Assembly (NCBI RefSeq): GCF_000576575.1
Contig: NZ_AWQS01000024.1
Location: forward strand, 1 to 32,032
From: Intrasporangium chromatireducens Q5-1
GTDB lineage: Bacteria; Actinomycetota; Actinomycetes; Actinomycetales; Dermatophilaceae
Length of the DNA: 32,032 nt
Direction: 5' to 3'
Below, piece by piece: positions 15,437-23,249 of this stretch. Position 1 is the stretch's first letter. The number at the start of each line of letters is the position of its first letter. The position numbers and the translations under genes were made by a program. The notes under the pieces were generated by a model. It made no database searches. It was not told the DNA's origin and was given only the letters and a program-made list of their open reading frames with translations.

Positions 15437-16862
15437 CGTCCTCCTCATCGGCGCCGGCCCGGCCGGACTGGCATGCGCGGCAACGATTCTCGCGCACTCA
15501 GACCTTTCCGTCGTGGTGCTCGACGCAGGCCATGGACCCGGCGGCCAGTACTGGCGACAGCCGGCGCCGGCCGCCGGCCCCAACGCGCTGGTGCCGGGTG
15601 AGCTTGCAGACCTTCACCACGACCAGACCACCTTCGCCGAGCTCCTGCAGGAGGTGCAGCGGGGCCGTGCCGAGGGACGGCTCGAGCTTCGCTCGGAGCA
15701 GCACGTCTGGTCGCTCGTGCCTGTTGGCGATGGGTATGCCGCTCACACCGTCGACCGCGCCGGTGGCCCGAGTCGCACGGCTGGCTCGACGACCCGCGCC
15801 CGCGCTGTGCTCGTCGCGACGGGCGCCTACGACCGTGCCCTGCCCTTCCCCGGCTGGGACCTGCCCGGTGTCATGACCGTCGGCGGCCTGCAGGCGCTGC
15901 TCAAGGCCGGCGGTGTGGCGGCCGGACGGCGAGTCGCGATCGGGGGCACGGGCCCGTTCCTGCTGCCCGTGGCCGCTGGGCTGGCACGGCGGGGCAGCAC
16001 CGTCGTCGGTGTCTACGAGGCCAACCGGCCGACGCTGTGGCTCCGGGAGGCACGCGCCGTCGCCCGCAACCCCGCGAAGCTGGGTGAGGGCGCCGGCTAC
16101 GCCGGCACGCTGATTCGGCACCGGGTGCCCGTGCGGACTGGACGGATGATTGTCGCGGCCCACGGCACCGACCGCGTGGAGGCGGTGACGGTCGCCCGGT
16201 TGGACCGTGCGGGACGTCCCGTCGTCGGTAGCGAGCATCGGCTCGCGGTCGACGCGGTGGGCGTCGGATGGGGGTTCACGCCGCAGCTGGACCTCGCGGT
16301 GACCCTGGGGGTCGACCGCCGGCCCGATGTGGCCGGGACCGAGGTCGTCGCCGTCGACGACCTGCAGCGCACGAGCCGACCCGGGGTCTATGCCGCCGGC
16401 GAGGTGTGCGGAGTGGGAGGGGCGGCCCTCGCGGTCGCCGAGGGCACGCTGGCCGGCGCCGCCATCGTCGCCGACCTCGGTCGCGGCGCCGCTCCCGAGA
16501 GCCTGGTCCGCCAGGGTCGCCGGTCCGTCGACCGGCTGCGCGGCTTCGCGGACGCCATCCTCCGGGCCCACCCCGTCCCGGCCGGGTGGGCCGACCGGCT
16601 CGAGCCGCAGACGGTGGTCTGCCGGTGCGAGGAGGTCTCCTACGCCGCCGTGCGCGCAGCCATCGACGAGCGGGGCGCCGGCGACGCGAGGCAGGTCAAG
16701 CAGTTGACGCGCACCGGAATGGGCTGGTGCCAGGGGCGGGTGTGCGGGTATGCCGCCGGGCTGCTGACCTGCGGAGCGCCCGGCCCGGCCGTGGAGCGCC
16801 TCGTGTCCGCCCCGGTTCCGCTCGGGGCCCTCGCCGACGCGGCTGCCGGCTCCGACGACTGA
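15423..16862 (+). CDS. D-hydroxyproline dehydrogenase, FAD/BFD subunit (HcnB-like)
   Basis: A 479-residue pyridine-nucleotide-disulphide-type flavoprotein: LLIGAGPAGLACAATIL for FAD at the N-terminus, a second dinucleotide fold near RRVAIGGTGPFLLPVAAGLA, and GVYAAGEVCGVGGAALAVAEG as the C-terminal FAD contact. The last 80 residues are a BFD-like 2Fe-2S domain with C400-x-C402 (VVCRCEEVS) and C436-x4-C441 (GWCQGRVCGY). The same architecture is found in HcnB and hydroxyproline dehydrogenase alpha subunits. The ATG overlaps the ferredoxin gene and is preceded by AGGAGG at 15408-15413. The 12-mer repeat occurs at 15734, and a one-base variant (GTATGCCGCC) at 16748. Confidence 0.92.
   Translation: MSTTDVLLIGAGPAGLACAATILAHSDLSVVVLDAGHGPGGQYWRQPAPAAGPNALVPGELADLHHDQTTFAELLQEVQRGRAEGRLELRSEQHVWSLVPVGDGYAAHTVDRAGGPSRTAGSTTRARAVLVATGAYDRALPFPGWDLPGVMTVGGLQALLKAGGVAAGRRVAIGGTGPFLLPVAAGLARRGSTVVGVYEANRPTLWLREARAVARNPAKLGEGAGYAGTLIRHRVPVRTGRMIVAAHGTDRVEAVTVARLDRAGRPVVGSEHRLAVDAVGVGWGFTPQLDLAVTLGVDRRPDVAGTEVVAVDDLQRTSRPGVYAAGEVCGVGGAALAVAEGTLAGAAIVADLGRGAAPESLVRQGRRSVDRLRGFADAILRAHPVPAGWADRLEPQTVVCRCEEVSYAAVRAAIDERGAGDARQVKQLTRTGMGWCQGRVCGYAAGLLTCGAPGPAVERLVSAPVPLGALADAAAGSDD
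15734..15745 (+). repeat. 12-mer repeat copy in the FAD/BFD gene
   Basis: GTATGCCGCTCA, read in frame as G-Y-A-A-H with TAT. Its codons TAT GCC GCT CAC equal those of the 7818 copy in coaE. A near copy, GTATGCCGCC, lies at 16748-16757 in the same gene. Confidence 0.7.
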
Positions 16863-16918
16863 CCGGAGTTCGCGCTCACTCGACGGGCCGCAGCCGGAGT
16901 TCGCGCTCACTCGACGGG
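16863..16918 (+). repeat. 25-bp direct repeat after the dehydrogenase operon
   Basis: Two identical 25-bp units (16863-16887 and 16894-16918, beginning CCGGAGTTCGCG and ending CTCGACGGG) are separated by 6 bp. They start directly after the TGA of the FAD/BFD gene. They are not obviously part of a hairpin terminator. Confidence 0.85.
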
Positions 16919-16963
16919 TGGGGTGGTGGGGGCGCCGAAAACTGGGGCTGGCGCTTCGGCGAA

Positions 16964-16980
16964 TGCAATGTAATATTGCA
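16964..16980. promoter_or_regulatory. Palindromic operator 2 overlapping a -10 box
   Basis: TGCAAT-GTAAT-ATTGCA, two perfect 6-bp arms around 5 bp. TAATAT at 16971-16976 is a near-consensus -10 for the DapA-like/epimerase unit, whose first ATG is at 17046. The inner TGTAATATTGCA aligns with TGTAACATTACA of operator 1. It shares the 8-mer TGCAATGT with operator 3. Confidence 0.65.
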
Positions 16981-17011
16981 CTGGCGGCGACGGTCGGCTG
17001 GGACCGGGCGC

Positions 17012-17021
17012 AGCGGCATAC
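17012..17021 (-). repeat. 10-mer version of the repeat, upstream of the DapA-like gene
   Basis: AGCGGCATAC on the plus strand, lacking the flanking TG. It lies in the leader of the DapA-like gene. Confidence 0.55.
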
Positions 17022-17045
17022 CCTCATCTCTTCCTAGGAGCGACC

Positions 17046-17945
17046 ATGACGGACACCGACAAGAAGCCGTGGCACGGCATCCTCGTAGCGACGAGCCTGC
17101 AGTTCGACGCTGACGGCGAGATCGACTTCGGTGCGTACAAGGACAACGTCGCCTGGCTCAAGGAGCAGGGCCTCGACGGCGTCGCGCCCAACGGCTCGCT
17201 CGGTGAGTACCAGTCCCTGTCGTGGGAGGAGCGCGACAAGGTCGTGCAGACCGCCGTCGAGGCTGGTGGCGACGACTTCGTCGTCATGCCCGGTGTCGGC
17301 GCCTACAGCGGCCGGGAGTCGAAGCGGCACGCCCAGGTGGCCAAGGACCTCGGCGCGAAGGCCGTCATGGGGCTGCCGCCGAACGCCTACCGCGCCGACG
17401 AGCGCTCCATCCTCGAGCACTTCGAGCTCGTCGCGAGCGCCGGGCTGCCCGTCACGGCCTACAACAACCCGATCGACACCAAGGTCGACCTCACCCCGCC
17501 GCTGCTGGCCAAGCTCTACGGCGAGGGCTTCATCGTCGGCGTCAAGGAGTTCTCCGGGGACGTGCGCCGCTGCTACGAGATCAGCGAGCTCGCCCCGGGC
17601 CTCGACCTGATGATCGGCACCGACGACACCGTCCTCGAGGTCGGCATCGCCGGCGCGAAGGGCTGGGTCGCCGGTTACCCGCAGGTCTTCCCGCAGGCCT
17701 GCATCGAGCTGTTCCGGGCGTCCATCGCCCGTGACGTCGAGAAGGCACTGCCGCTCTACCGGCAGCTGCACCCGGTCCTGCGCTGGGACTCGAAGACCGA
17801 GTTCATCCAGGCCATCAAGCTCGGCCAGGACATGATCGGCCGCAACGGTGGCGGCTGCCGTCCGCCGCGCCAGCCGCTGACCGCCGAGCAGGAGAAGGTG
17901 GTCCGCGAGGCGACGCAGGCGGTCATCGACGCCGGGCTCAAGTGA
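17046..17945 (+). CDS. Pyrroline-4-hydroxy-2-carboxylate deaminase (DapA/DHDPS family)
   Basis: A 299-residue class I aldolase-like barrel of the DHDPS/NAL family. The Schiff-base lysine is K167 in VGVKEFSGD, and the conserved tyrosine is in TAYNNPIDTKVDL. The family's GTTGE loop is altered to NGSLGEY, which argues against lysine synthesis. Between a hydroxyproline dehydrogenase and a hydroxyproline epimerase, the expected reaction is deamination and dehydration of pyrroline-4-hydroxy-2-carboxylate to alpha-ketoglutarate semialdehyde, the substrate of the ALDH at 12294. The ATG follows AGGAG (17036-17040) by five bases. Operator 2 lies 65 bases upstream. Confidence 0.88.
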   Translation: MTDTDKKPWHGILVATSLQFDADGEIDFGAYKDNVAWLKEQGLDGVAPNGSLGEYQSLSWEERDKVVQTAVEAGGDDFVVMPGVGAYSGRESKRHAQVAKDLGAKAVMGLPPNAYRADERSILEHFELVASAGLPVTAYNNPIDTKVDLTPPLLAKLYGEGFIVGVKEFSGDVRRCYEISELAPGLDLMIGTDDTVLEVGIAGAKGWVAGYPQVFPQACIELFRASIARDVEKALPLYRQLHPVLRWDSKTEFIQAIKLGQDMIGRNGGGCRPPRQPLTAEQEKVVREATQAVIDAGLK

Positions 17946-17951
17946 CCCGAC

Positions 17952-17957
17952 TAGCCT
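17952..17957 (+). promoter_or_regulatory. Possible internal -10 before the epimerase
   Basis: TAGCCT followed by 8 nt and the ATG at 17966, in the 20-base gap after the DapA-like stop. No Shine-Dalgarno sequence is seen here, so a leaderless internal transcript is possible beside readthrough. Confidence 0.3.
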
Positions 17958-17965
17958 GACCGTCG

Positions 17966-18967
17966 ATGCGTACGCGAAAGCTCTTCCACGCCGTCGACTC
18001 GCACACTGAGGGGATGCCGACCCGCGTCATCACTGGCGGGGTCGGCGTCCTCCCGGGGCAGACCATGGCCGAGCGCCGGCTCCGCTTCATGGCCGAGCGC
18101 GACGACCTCCGGACCCTGCTCATGTGCGAGCCGCGCGGGCACTCCTCCATGTCCGGAGCGATCCTGCAGCCGCCGACCCGTGCGGACGCGGACTACGGGG
18201 TGCTCTACATCGAGGTGTCCGGGTGCCTGCCGATGTGCGGCCACGGGACCATCGGTGTCGCAACGGTCCTCGTCGAGACGGGGATGGTCGAGGTGACCGA
18301 GCCGGAGACGGTGATCCGCTTGGACACGCCGGCGGGGCTCGTCGTCGCCCGGGTCGCCGTGTCGGACGGCGCCGCCACCGCGGTGACGCTCGAGAACGTG
18401 CCGTCCTACGCTCACGCCCTCGACCAGGTCGTCGAGGTCAAGGGCTTCGGGCCGGTGACCTACGACATCGCGTATGGCGGCAACTTCTACGCGTTCGTCA
18501 AGCTCGCCGAGCTCGGGCTCCCGTTCGATCGGGCGGCCAAGGGCCAGCTCCTCGACGCGGGGCTCGCCATCATGGACGCGATCAACGAGCAGAACCCCGT
18601 CGTGCACCCCGAGCGCCCCGAGATCAACGTGTGCCACCACGTCTACCTCGAGGCTCCGGACTCGACCCCGGAGCACGGCCGGCACGCCATGGCGATCCAC
18701 CCTGGCTGGTTCGACCGCTCGCCGTGCGGGACGGGCACGAGCGCTCGTCTCGCCCAGCAGCACGCCCGGGGCAACGTCGCCGTCGGCCAGGAGATCGTCA
18801 ACGAGTCCTTCATCGGCAGCCAGTTCGGCGCTCGGATCCTGGGGGAGACGATGGTGGGCGACCGCCCCGGCATCCTGCCGAGCATCACCGGCCGGGCCTG
18901 GGTCACGGGAACGGCGCAGTACATGCTCGACCCGACTGATCCCTTCCCCGGGGGCTTCGAGCTCTGA
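17966..18967 (+). CDS. 4-hydroxyproline 2-epimerase (proline racemase family)
   Basis: A 333-residue proline racemase superfamily enzyme with both catalytic cysteines: C91 in CLPMCGHGTIG and C254 in DRSPCGTGTSAR. The Cys/Cys pair indicates epimerase or racemase chemistry rather than 3-hydroxyproline dehydration. With the neighbouring dehydrogenase, deaminase and ALDH, the best reading is conversion of trans-4-hydroxy-L-proline to cis-4-hydroxy-D-proline, the first catabolic step. It follows the DapA-like gene by 20 bases and is followed by a hairpin terminator. A paralogue lies at 23949. Confidence 0.88.
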   Translation: MRTRKLFHAVDSHTEGMPTRVITGGVGVLPGQTMAERRLRFMAERDDLRTLLMCEPRGHSSMSGAILQPPTRADADYGVLYIEVSGCLPMCGHGTIGVATVLVETGMVEVTEPETVIRLDTPAGLVVARVAVSDGAATAVTLENVPSYAHALDQVVEVKGFGPVTYDIAYGGNFYAFVKLAELGLPFDRAAKGQLLDAGLAIMDAINEQNPVVHPERPEINVCHHVYLEAPDSTPEHGRHAMAIHPGWFDRSPCGTGTSARLAQQHARGNVAVGQEIVNESFIGSQFGARILGETMVGDRPGILPSITGRAWVTGTAQYMLDPTDPFPGGFEL

Positions 18968-18979
18968 CCTGCTGACGAG

Positions 18980-19000
18980 CCGGCTCCACCTGGGAGCCGG
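18980..19000 (+). terminator. Terminator-like hairpin after the epimerase
   Basis: An 8-bp stem CCGGCTCC (18980-18987) with GGAGCCGG (18993-19000) and a 5-nt loop lie 12 bases after the stop. It separates the DapA-like/epimerase unit from the transporter unit. Confidence 0.6.
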
Positions 19001-19069
19001 ACCGGCGGCGGGACGACACGGTTTGATCACACGGCGCGATAACCCTTGTGCGGAGGCGCCGGGACTTCT

Positions 19070-19083
19070 ACATTGTGCAATGT
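19070..19083. promoter_or_regulatory. Palindromic operator 3 before the ABC transporter
   Basis: ACATTG-TG-CAATGT. TACATT at 19069-19074 can act as a -10. It shares TGCAATGT with operator 2, and the next 9 bases also align in part (13 of 17 overall). It lies 67 bases upstream of the binding-protein start. Confidence 0.6.
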
Positions 19084-19150
19084 CACATCGTATTGGTGAC
19101 AGCACGTTGAAAGTGACGGCACGGGCCGTCCGGAGCGGAGAAGAACCTCA

Positions 19151-20314
19151 ATGATGAGTACAACACGGATCGGGGCCGTCGCCGCGGCAGCGGGCGTCGT
19201 CCTTGCCCTCGCGTCGTGCGGTGGCGGCGGCATCACCAACAGCGGTTCCGGGGGTGGCGGCGACACCAAGGGGGACATCATCCTTGGCATGGCCACGCCG
19301 CTGAGCGGCAGCAGCGCCGCGATCGGCCCGTACATGAAGAACGGCGCGCAGCTCGCCGTCAACGAGATCAACGACAAGGGCGGGGTGCTCGGCCGCAAGC
19401 TCAAGCTCGTCGTCGAGGACGAGGCGTGCGACCCCAAGACCGCAGCCGCGGCCGCGGCGAAGCTCGTCACCGAGGGGACCATGGTGTCCGTCGGCGGCTA
19501 CTGCTCGTCCGCCACGCTGCCGACGCTGTCGATCTTCGGCAAGGCCAACATCCCGATGATCATCCCGGCCGCGAACTCGAACGACCTGCTCAAGGGCAAC
19601 AACAAGAACGTCTTCCTCCTCAACGGCACCGGCGCCCAGCAGGCGCAGGCCGCGGTCGACTTCATGAAGAAGTCGGGCGCCAAGGCGGTCGCCCTCGTCG
19701 ACGACAACACGTCGTACTCGAAGGACATCACGACCCGCACGGCCGAGGACGCGAAGGGCGACGCCTCGCTCAAGATCGCGACCCAGCAGTCGGTCACGGC
19801 GGGCGAGTCGGACTACTCCGCGGCCGTCACGGCGATCATGCGGGCCAACTCCGACTTCGTCTACTGGACGGGCTACTACCAGGAGGGTGGCCTGATCATC
19901 AAGCAGCTCAAGGCCGCCGGCTACAAGGGCAAGATCATGGTCGCGGACGGCTCGGTCGACAAGCAGCTCATCACGATCGCCGGGCAGGACAACGCCCAGG
20001 GCGTCTACGCCACCATGACGCAGACCCCGCAGACGATCCCCGGCGGCGATGGGTGGATCGCGAAGTACAAGGCTGCCTTCAACGCCGACCCCGGCCCCTA
20101 CTCGACCCAGTCCTACGACGCGGTCCGCGTCGCGGCCGAGGCGATCAAGAACGCCGGCTCGACCGACGGCACGAAGGTCATCAAGGCGCTCGAGGACATC
20201 AACGGGTTCAAGATCTTCAGCGGCAACCTGAAGTTCACGCCGGAGCACACCCTCACCGAGGGCGGCTTCGACATCCTGGTCGTCAAGGGCGACCAGTTCG
20301 TCCTCAACAAGTGA
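19151..20314 (+). CDS. LIV-type ABC transporter substrate-binding lipoprotein
   Basis: A 387-residue type I periplasmic-binding-type protein (Peripla_BP_6, Leu/Ile/Val group). The N-terminus is a lipoprotein signal with lipobox L20-A21-S22-C23, followed by a Gly/Ser-rich linker. The mature domain starts at GDIILGMATPLSGSSAAIGP. It would be anchored outside the membrane and hand its ligand to the permeases that follow. The family binds branched-chain or other amino acids; here 4-hydroxyproline or a related imino acid is inferred from context. ATG at 19151 or 19154; GGAG at 19137-19140 fits the first. Operator 3 precedes it. Confidence 0.92.
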   Translation: MMSTTRIGAVAAAAGVVLALASCGGGGITNSGSGGGGDTKGDIILGMATPLSGSSAAIGPYMKNGAQLAVNEINDKGGVLGRKLKLVVEDEACDPKTAAAAAAKLVTEGTMVSVGGYCSSATLPTLSIFGKANIPMIIPAANSNDLLKGNNKNVFLLNGTGAQQAQAAVDFMKKSGAKAVALVDDNTSYSKDITTRTAEDAKGDASLKIATQQSVTAGESDYSAAVTAIMRANSDFVYWTGYYQEGGLIIKQLKAAGYKGKIMVADGSVDKQLITIAGQDNAQGVYATMTQTPQTIPGGDGWIAKYKAAFNADPGPYSTQSYDAVRVAAEAIKNAGSTDGTKVIKALEDINGFKIFSGNLKFTPEHTLTEGGFDILVVKGDQFVLNK

Positions 20315-20335
20315 CCTGACGGCGGGACCTGCCCC

Positions 20336-21244
20336 ATGGATGTGCACTACCTCCTCCAGCTCGTCCTGAACGGCCTGTTCGTCGGTGCGTTCTACGGGCT
20401 CGTGGCCCTCGGCTACTCGATGGTCTACGGCATCATCAAGCTGCTGAACTTCGCCCATGGCGACATCTACATGCTGGGTGCGTTCGCGGGCTACACCATG
20501 CTCACCATCGGGGCAGGTGCCCTCGGGGGCGGGTCCATCGTCGCGCTGGTCGTCATCCTCGTCATCGCGATGGTGCTGACCGGCACGGTCGGGCTCGTCC
20601 TCGAGCGGGTCGCCTACCGTCCCCTGCGCAGCGCGCCCCGGCTGTCCGTGCTCATCACGGCGGTCGGGGCGAGCTTCGCCCTCGAGTACGGCGTCGCGGT
20701 GGGCTACGGCCCGAACCCGCGGGTCTACCCGGTCGGGTTCGGCAACGGCGCGGTCGACATCTTCGGCGCGCGCCTCACCTACGCCCAGCTGTTCATGATG
20801 CTCGTCGCCCTCGGCCTCATGATCGGGCTCGACATGTTCATCCGGCGCACCCGCTCCGGGCGTGCGATGCGAGCCATCTCCCAGGACCCCAAGGCCTGTC
20901 TGCTCATGGGGATCAACGTCGACAACGTCATCTCCCGCACCTTCTTCATCGGCTCCGCCCTGGCGGGCGCGGCCGGTGTCATGGCGGGTGCCTACTACGG
21001 CAAGGTCGACTTCCTCATGGGCTTCATCATCGGCCTCAAGGCGTTCACGGCCGCCGTCATCGGTGGTATCGGCAACCTGCGCGGTGCCGTCCTCGGCGCC
21101 ATCGTGCTCGGCCTGCTCGAGTCGTTCGGCACCGCGCTGCTCGGCAGCGAGTGGCGTGACGTCTTCGCCTTCGGCTTCCTCATCCTCTTCCTGACCGTGC
21201 GGCCCACCGGCCTGCTCGGCGAGCGCGTGACGGAGCGTGTCTGA
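20336..21244 (+). CDS. LivH-type ABC transporter permease
   Basis: A 302-residue polytopic permease of the branched-chain amino acid (HAAT) family. It has the typical opening LLQLVLNGLFVGAFYGLVALGYSMVYGIIKLLNFAHGD split by short loops, and about eight membrane segments. The LLMGINVD...FFIGSALAGAAGVMAG segment corresponds to the coupling loop region. It starts 21 bases after the binding-protein stop. Its TGA shares an A with the next start (TGATG), so it is translationally coupled to the LivM-type gene. Confidence 0.93.
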   Translation: MDVHYLLQLVLNGLFVGAFYGLVALGYSMVYGIIKLLNFAHGDIYMLGAFAGYTMLTIGAGALGGGSIVALVVILVIAMVLTGTVGLVLERVAYRPLRSAPRLSVLITAVGASFALEYGVAVGYGPNPRVYPVGFGNGAVDIFGARLTYAQLFMMLVALGLMIGLDMFIRRTRSGRAMRAISQDPKACLLMGINVDNVISRTFFIGSALAGAAGVMAGAYYGKVDFLMGFIIGLKAFTAAVIGGIGNLRGAVLGAIVLGLLESFGTALLGSEWRDVFAFGFLILFLTVRPTGLLGERVTERV

Positions 21245-22359
21245 TGACCGACAAACGACTCGACTCGTCGACGCCGGACGAGCCGTCCGGCTTCGTCCGG
21301 GCCCTCGACGAGCGCGGCGACGCCACCGTCGGCACGGTGGGCCAGGGTCTCGCGCCGGCCACCACCCGCCGGGCCAACCCGGTCAGCCGCCTCATCGGGC
21401 ACCCGGCCTTCGGCTGGATCGTCATCGCCCTCGCCGTCGCGCTGCCGTTCATCAACTCGTCCGCCTACGCGATCCGGATCTCGACCGACGCGCTGATCTT
21501 CATCATGCTCGCGGTCGGCCTCAACGTCGTCGTCGGCTACTGCGGGCTGCTCGACCTCGGCTACGCGGCGTTCTTCGCGATCGGCGCCTACACCTCCGGC
21601 GTGCTCAGCACCACCTTCGGCTGGCCCATCGTCCTGACGGTGCCGTTCGTCATCGTCGCGGCCGTCATCGGGGGACTCATCATCGGCGGGCCAACGCTCC
21701 GGCTGCGCAGTGACTACCTCGCCATCGTCACGCTCGGCTTCGGCGAGATCATCCGCATCACCGCCAACAACCTCGACTTCACCGGTGGCCCGAACGGTGT
21801 CTACGGGATCCCCGACTTCGGCGATTTCGGCGACTACCGCGCCGACATCGCCACCTACTGGATCGTTGTGGTCGTCGTCGGTCTCGCGGTGCTCGCCTCG
21901 TCCCGCCTGGGCCGCGGCCGGCTCGGCCGGGCCTGGCGCTTCGTCCGAGAGGACGAGGACGCTGCCGAGGCAATGGGCATCCACACCTACAAGGTGAAGT
22001 TCGCCGCTTACGTCACCGGTGCCATCTTCGGTGGCCTTGGCGGCGTCCTGTTCGCCGTCCACCAGACCGCGATCTCCCCGCCCAGCTTCAACTTCCTCTT
22101 CTCGGCGCTCATCCTCATGGCGGTCGTGCTCGGCGGAATGGGCTCGACGCCCGGAGTCGTCGTCGGCGCCGTCATCATCTCCCTGCTGCCGGAGCTGCTG
22201 CGCGGTGCCGAGAACTGGCGCTACCTCATCTTCGGCATCCTGCTCATCGTCGTGATGATCTTCCGTCCCCAGGGGATCTGGCCGCATCGGACGGACGAGA
22301 AGCCCGCCCGCGGCGGGCGTCGACGGTCCCGGACCGATGCCACGGAGGTGTCCCAGTGA
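21244..22359 (+). CDS. LivM-type ABC transporter permease
   Basis: A 371-residue second permease of the HAAT importer. An unusual hydrophilic N-terminal extension of about 58 residues (MTDKRLDSSTPDEPSG ... ANPVSRLIGH) precedes the first membrane helix. The core has SGLLDLG-like GYCGLLDLGYAAFFAIGAYT and LRSDYLAIVTLGFGEIIRI, both typical of LivM, then FVREDEDAAEAMGI as the coupling helix. The C-terminal tail is rich in arginine. It overlaps both neighbours by a base or a few. Confidence 0.93.
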   Translation: MTDKRLDSSTPDEPSGFVRALDERGDATVGTVGQGLAPATTRRANPVSRLIGHPAFGWIVIALAVALPFINSSAYAIRISTDALIFIMLAVGLNVVVGYCGLLDLGYAAFFAIGAYTSGVLSTTFGWPIVLTVPFVIVAAVIGGLIIGGPTLRLRSDYLAIVTLGFGEIIRITANNLDFTGGPNGVYGIPDFGDFGDYRADIATYWIVVVVVGLAVLASSRLGRGRLGRAWRFVREDEDAAEAMGIHTYKVKFAAYVTGAIFGGLGGVLFAVHQTAISPPSFNFLFSALILMAVVLGGMGSTPGVVVGAVIISLLPELLRGAENWRYLIFGILLIVVMIFRPQGIWPHRTDEKPARGGRRRSRTDATEVSQ

Positions 22360-23249
22360 CGAGCACCGCGTTCTCCCAGAGCGGCACGCGCGCCAAGGCT
22401 CCTGTGCTGCTCCACGTCGACGGGCTCACCGTCGCCTTTGGCGGCGTCACTGCCGTCAACGGGCTGAGCTTCGATGTCCACGAGGGCGAGGTCATCTCGG
22501 TGATCGGGCCCAACGGCGCCGGCAAGACGAGTGCCTTCAACTGCATCACCGGGTTCTACAAGCCGACCGCCGGTCGGATCCTCTTCGACGACGTCGACAT
22601 CACCGGGAAGCGGCCTGCCCTCATCGCGGCGCGTGGGGTGGCCCGCACCTTCCAGAACCTGCGCCTGTTCGGGGAGCTCAGCGTCCTCGACAACGTCCGG
22701 GCGGGGATGCACGTGCGCATCCGGCAGAATGCCTTCGACGCGATCCTCCACACCCCCCGCTACCGACGGAGCGAGCAGGAGGCGACCGACGAGGCGAACC
22801 GCTGGCTCGACTTCGTCGGGTCCCGCGGCAACCGGGCCGCCGAGGTGCGCAACCTTCCCTACGGTGAGCAGCGCCGGGTGGAGATCGCCCGGGCCCTGGC
22901 CCGCGAGCCGAAGATGCTGCTCCTCGACGAGCCGGCTGCCGGCCTGAACCACGGGGAGAAGGCCGCCCTGCTCGACCTGCTGCGTCGGATCAGCGACCTC
23001 GGCACGGCGGTCGTGCTCATCGAGCACGACATGGGCCTCGTCATGGACGTCTCCGAACGGATCGTGGTGCTCAACTACGGCAAGGAGATCGCCGACGGCA
23101 CCCCGGAGCAGATCCGGAGCGACCCGGCGGTCATCGAGGCGTACCTCGGCTCCGACGACGCCGAGGCCCAGCAGGAGGCCGAGCGGGTCGCCCACAGCAG
23201 CGACACGGGTGGGTTCCACGACCTGCCTACCCCGGAGGAGGAGCGGTGA
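22356..23249 (+). CDS. LivG-type ABC transporter ATP-binding protein
   Basis: A 297-residue ATPase. Walker A is VIGPNGAGKTSAFN, the signature is the LivG-type NLPYGEQRRVEIARAL, Walker B is MLLLDEPAAGLN, and the switch His is in LIEHDMGLVM. A C-terminal extension of about 35 residues (DDAEAQQEAERVAHSS...) passes the BCA_ABC_TP_C end (VIEAYLG). The GTG start overlaps the LivM-type stop as GTGA. With the LivF-type partner it powers uptake. Confidence 0.94.
   Translation: MTSTAFSQSGTRAKAPVLLHVDGLTVAFGGVTAVNGLSFDVHEGEVISVIGPNGAGKTSAFNCITGFYKPTAGRILFDDVDITGKRPALIAARGVARTFQNLRLFGELSVLDNVRAGMHVRIRQNAFDAILHTPRYRRSEQEATDEANRWLDFVGSRGNRAAEVRNLPYGEQRRVEIARALAREPKMLLLDEPAAGLNHGEKAALLDLLRRISDLGTAVVLIEHDMGLVMDVSERIVVLNYGKEIADGTPEQIRSDPAVIEAYLGSDDAEAQQEAERVAHSSDTGGFHDLPTPEEER

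Noticed and set aside
17012-17021. 12-mer family as a polarised FtsK-orienting (KOPS-like) sequence
   Set aside because: Copies lie on both strands in nearly equal number within 29 kb, so no orientation bias is visible here.
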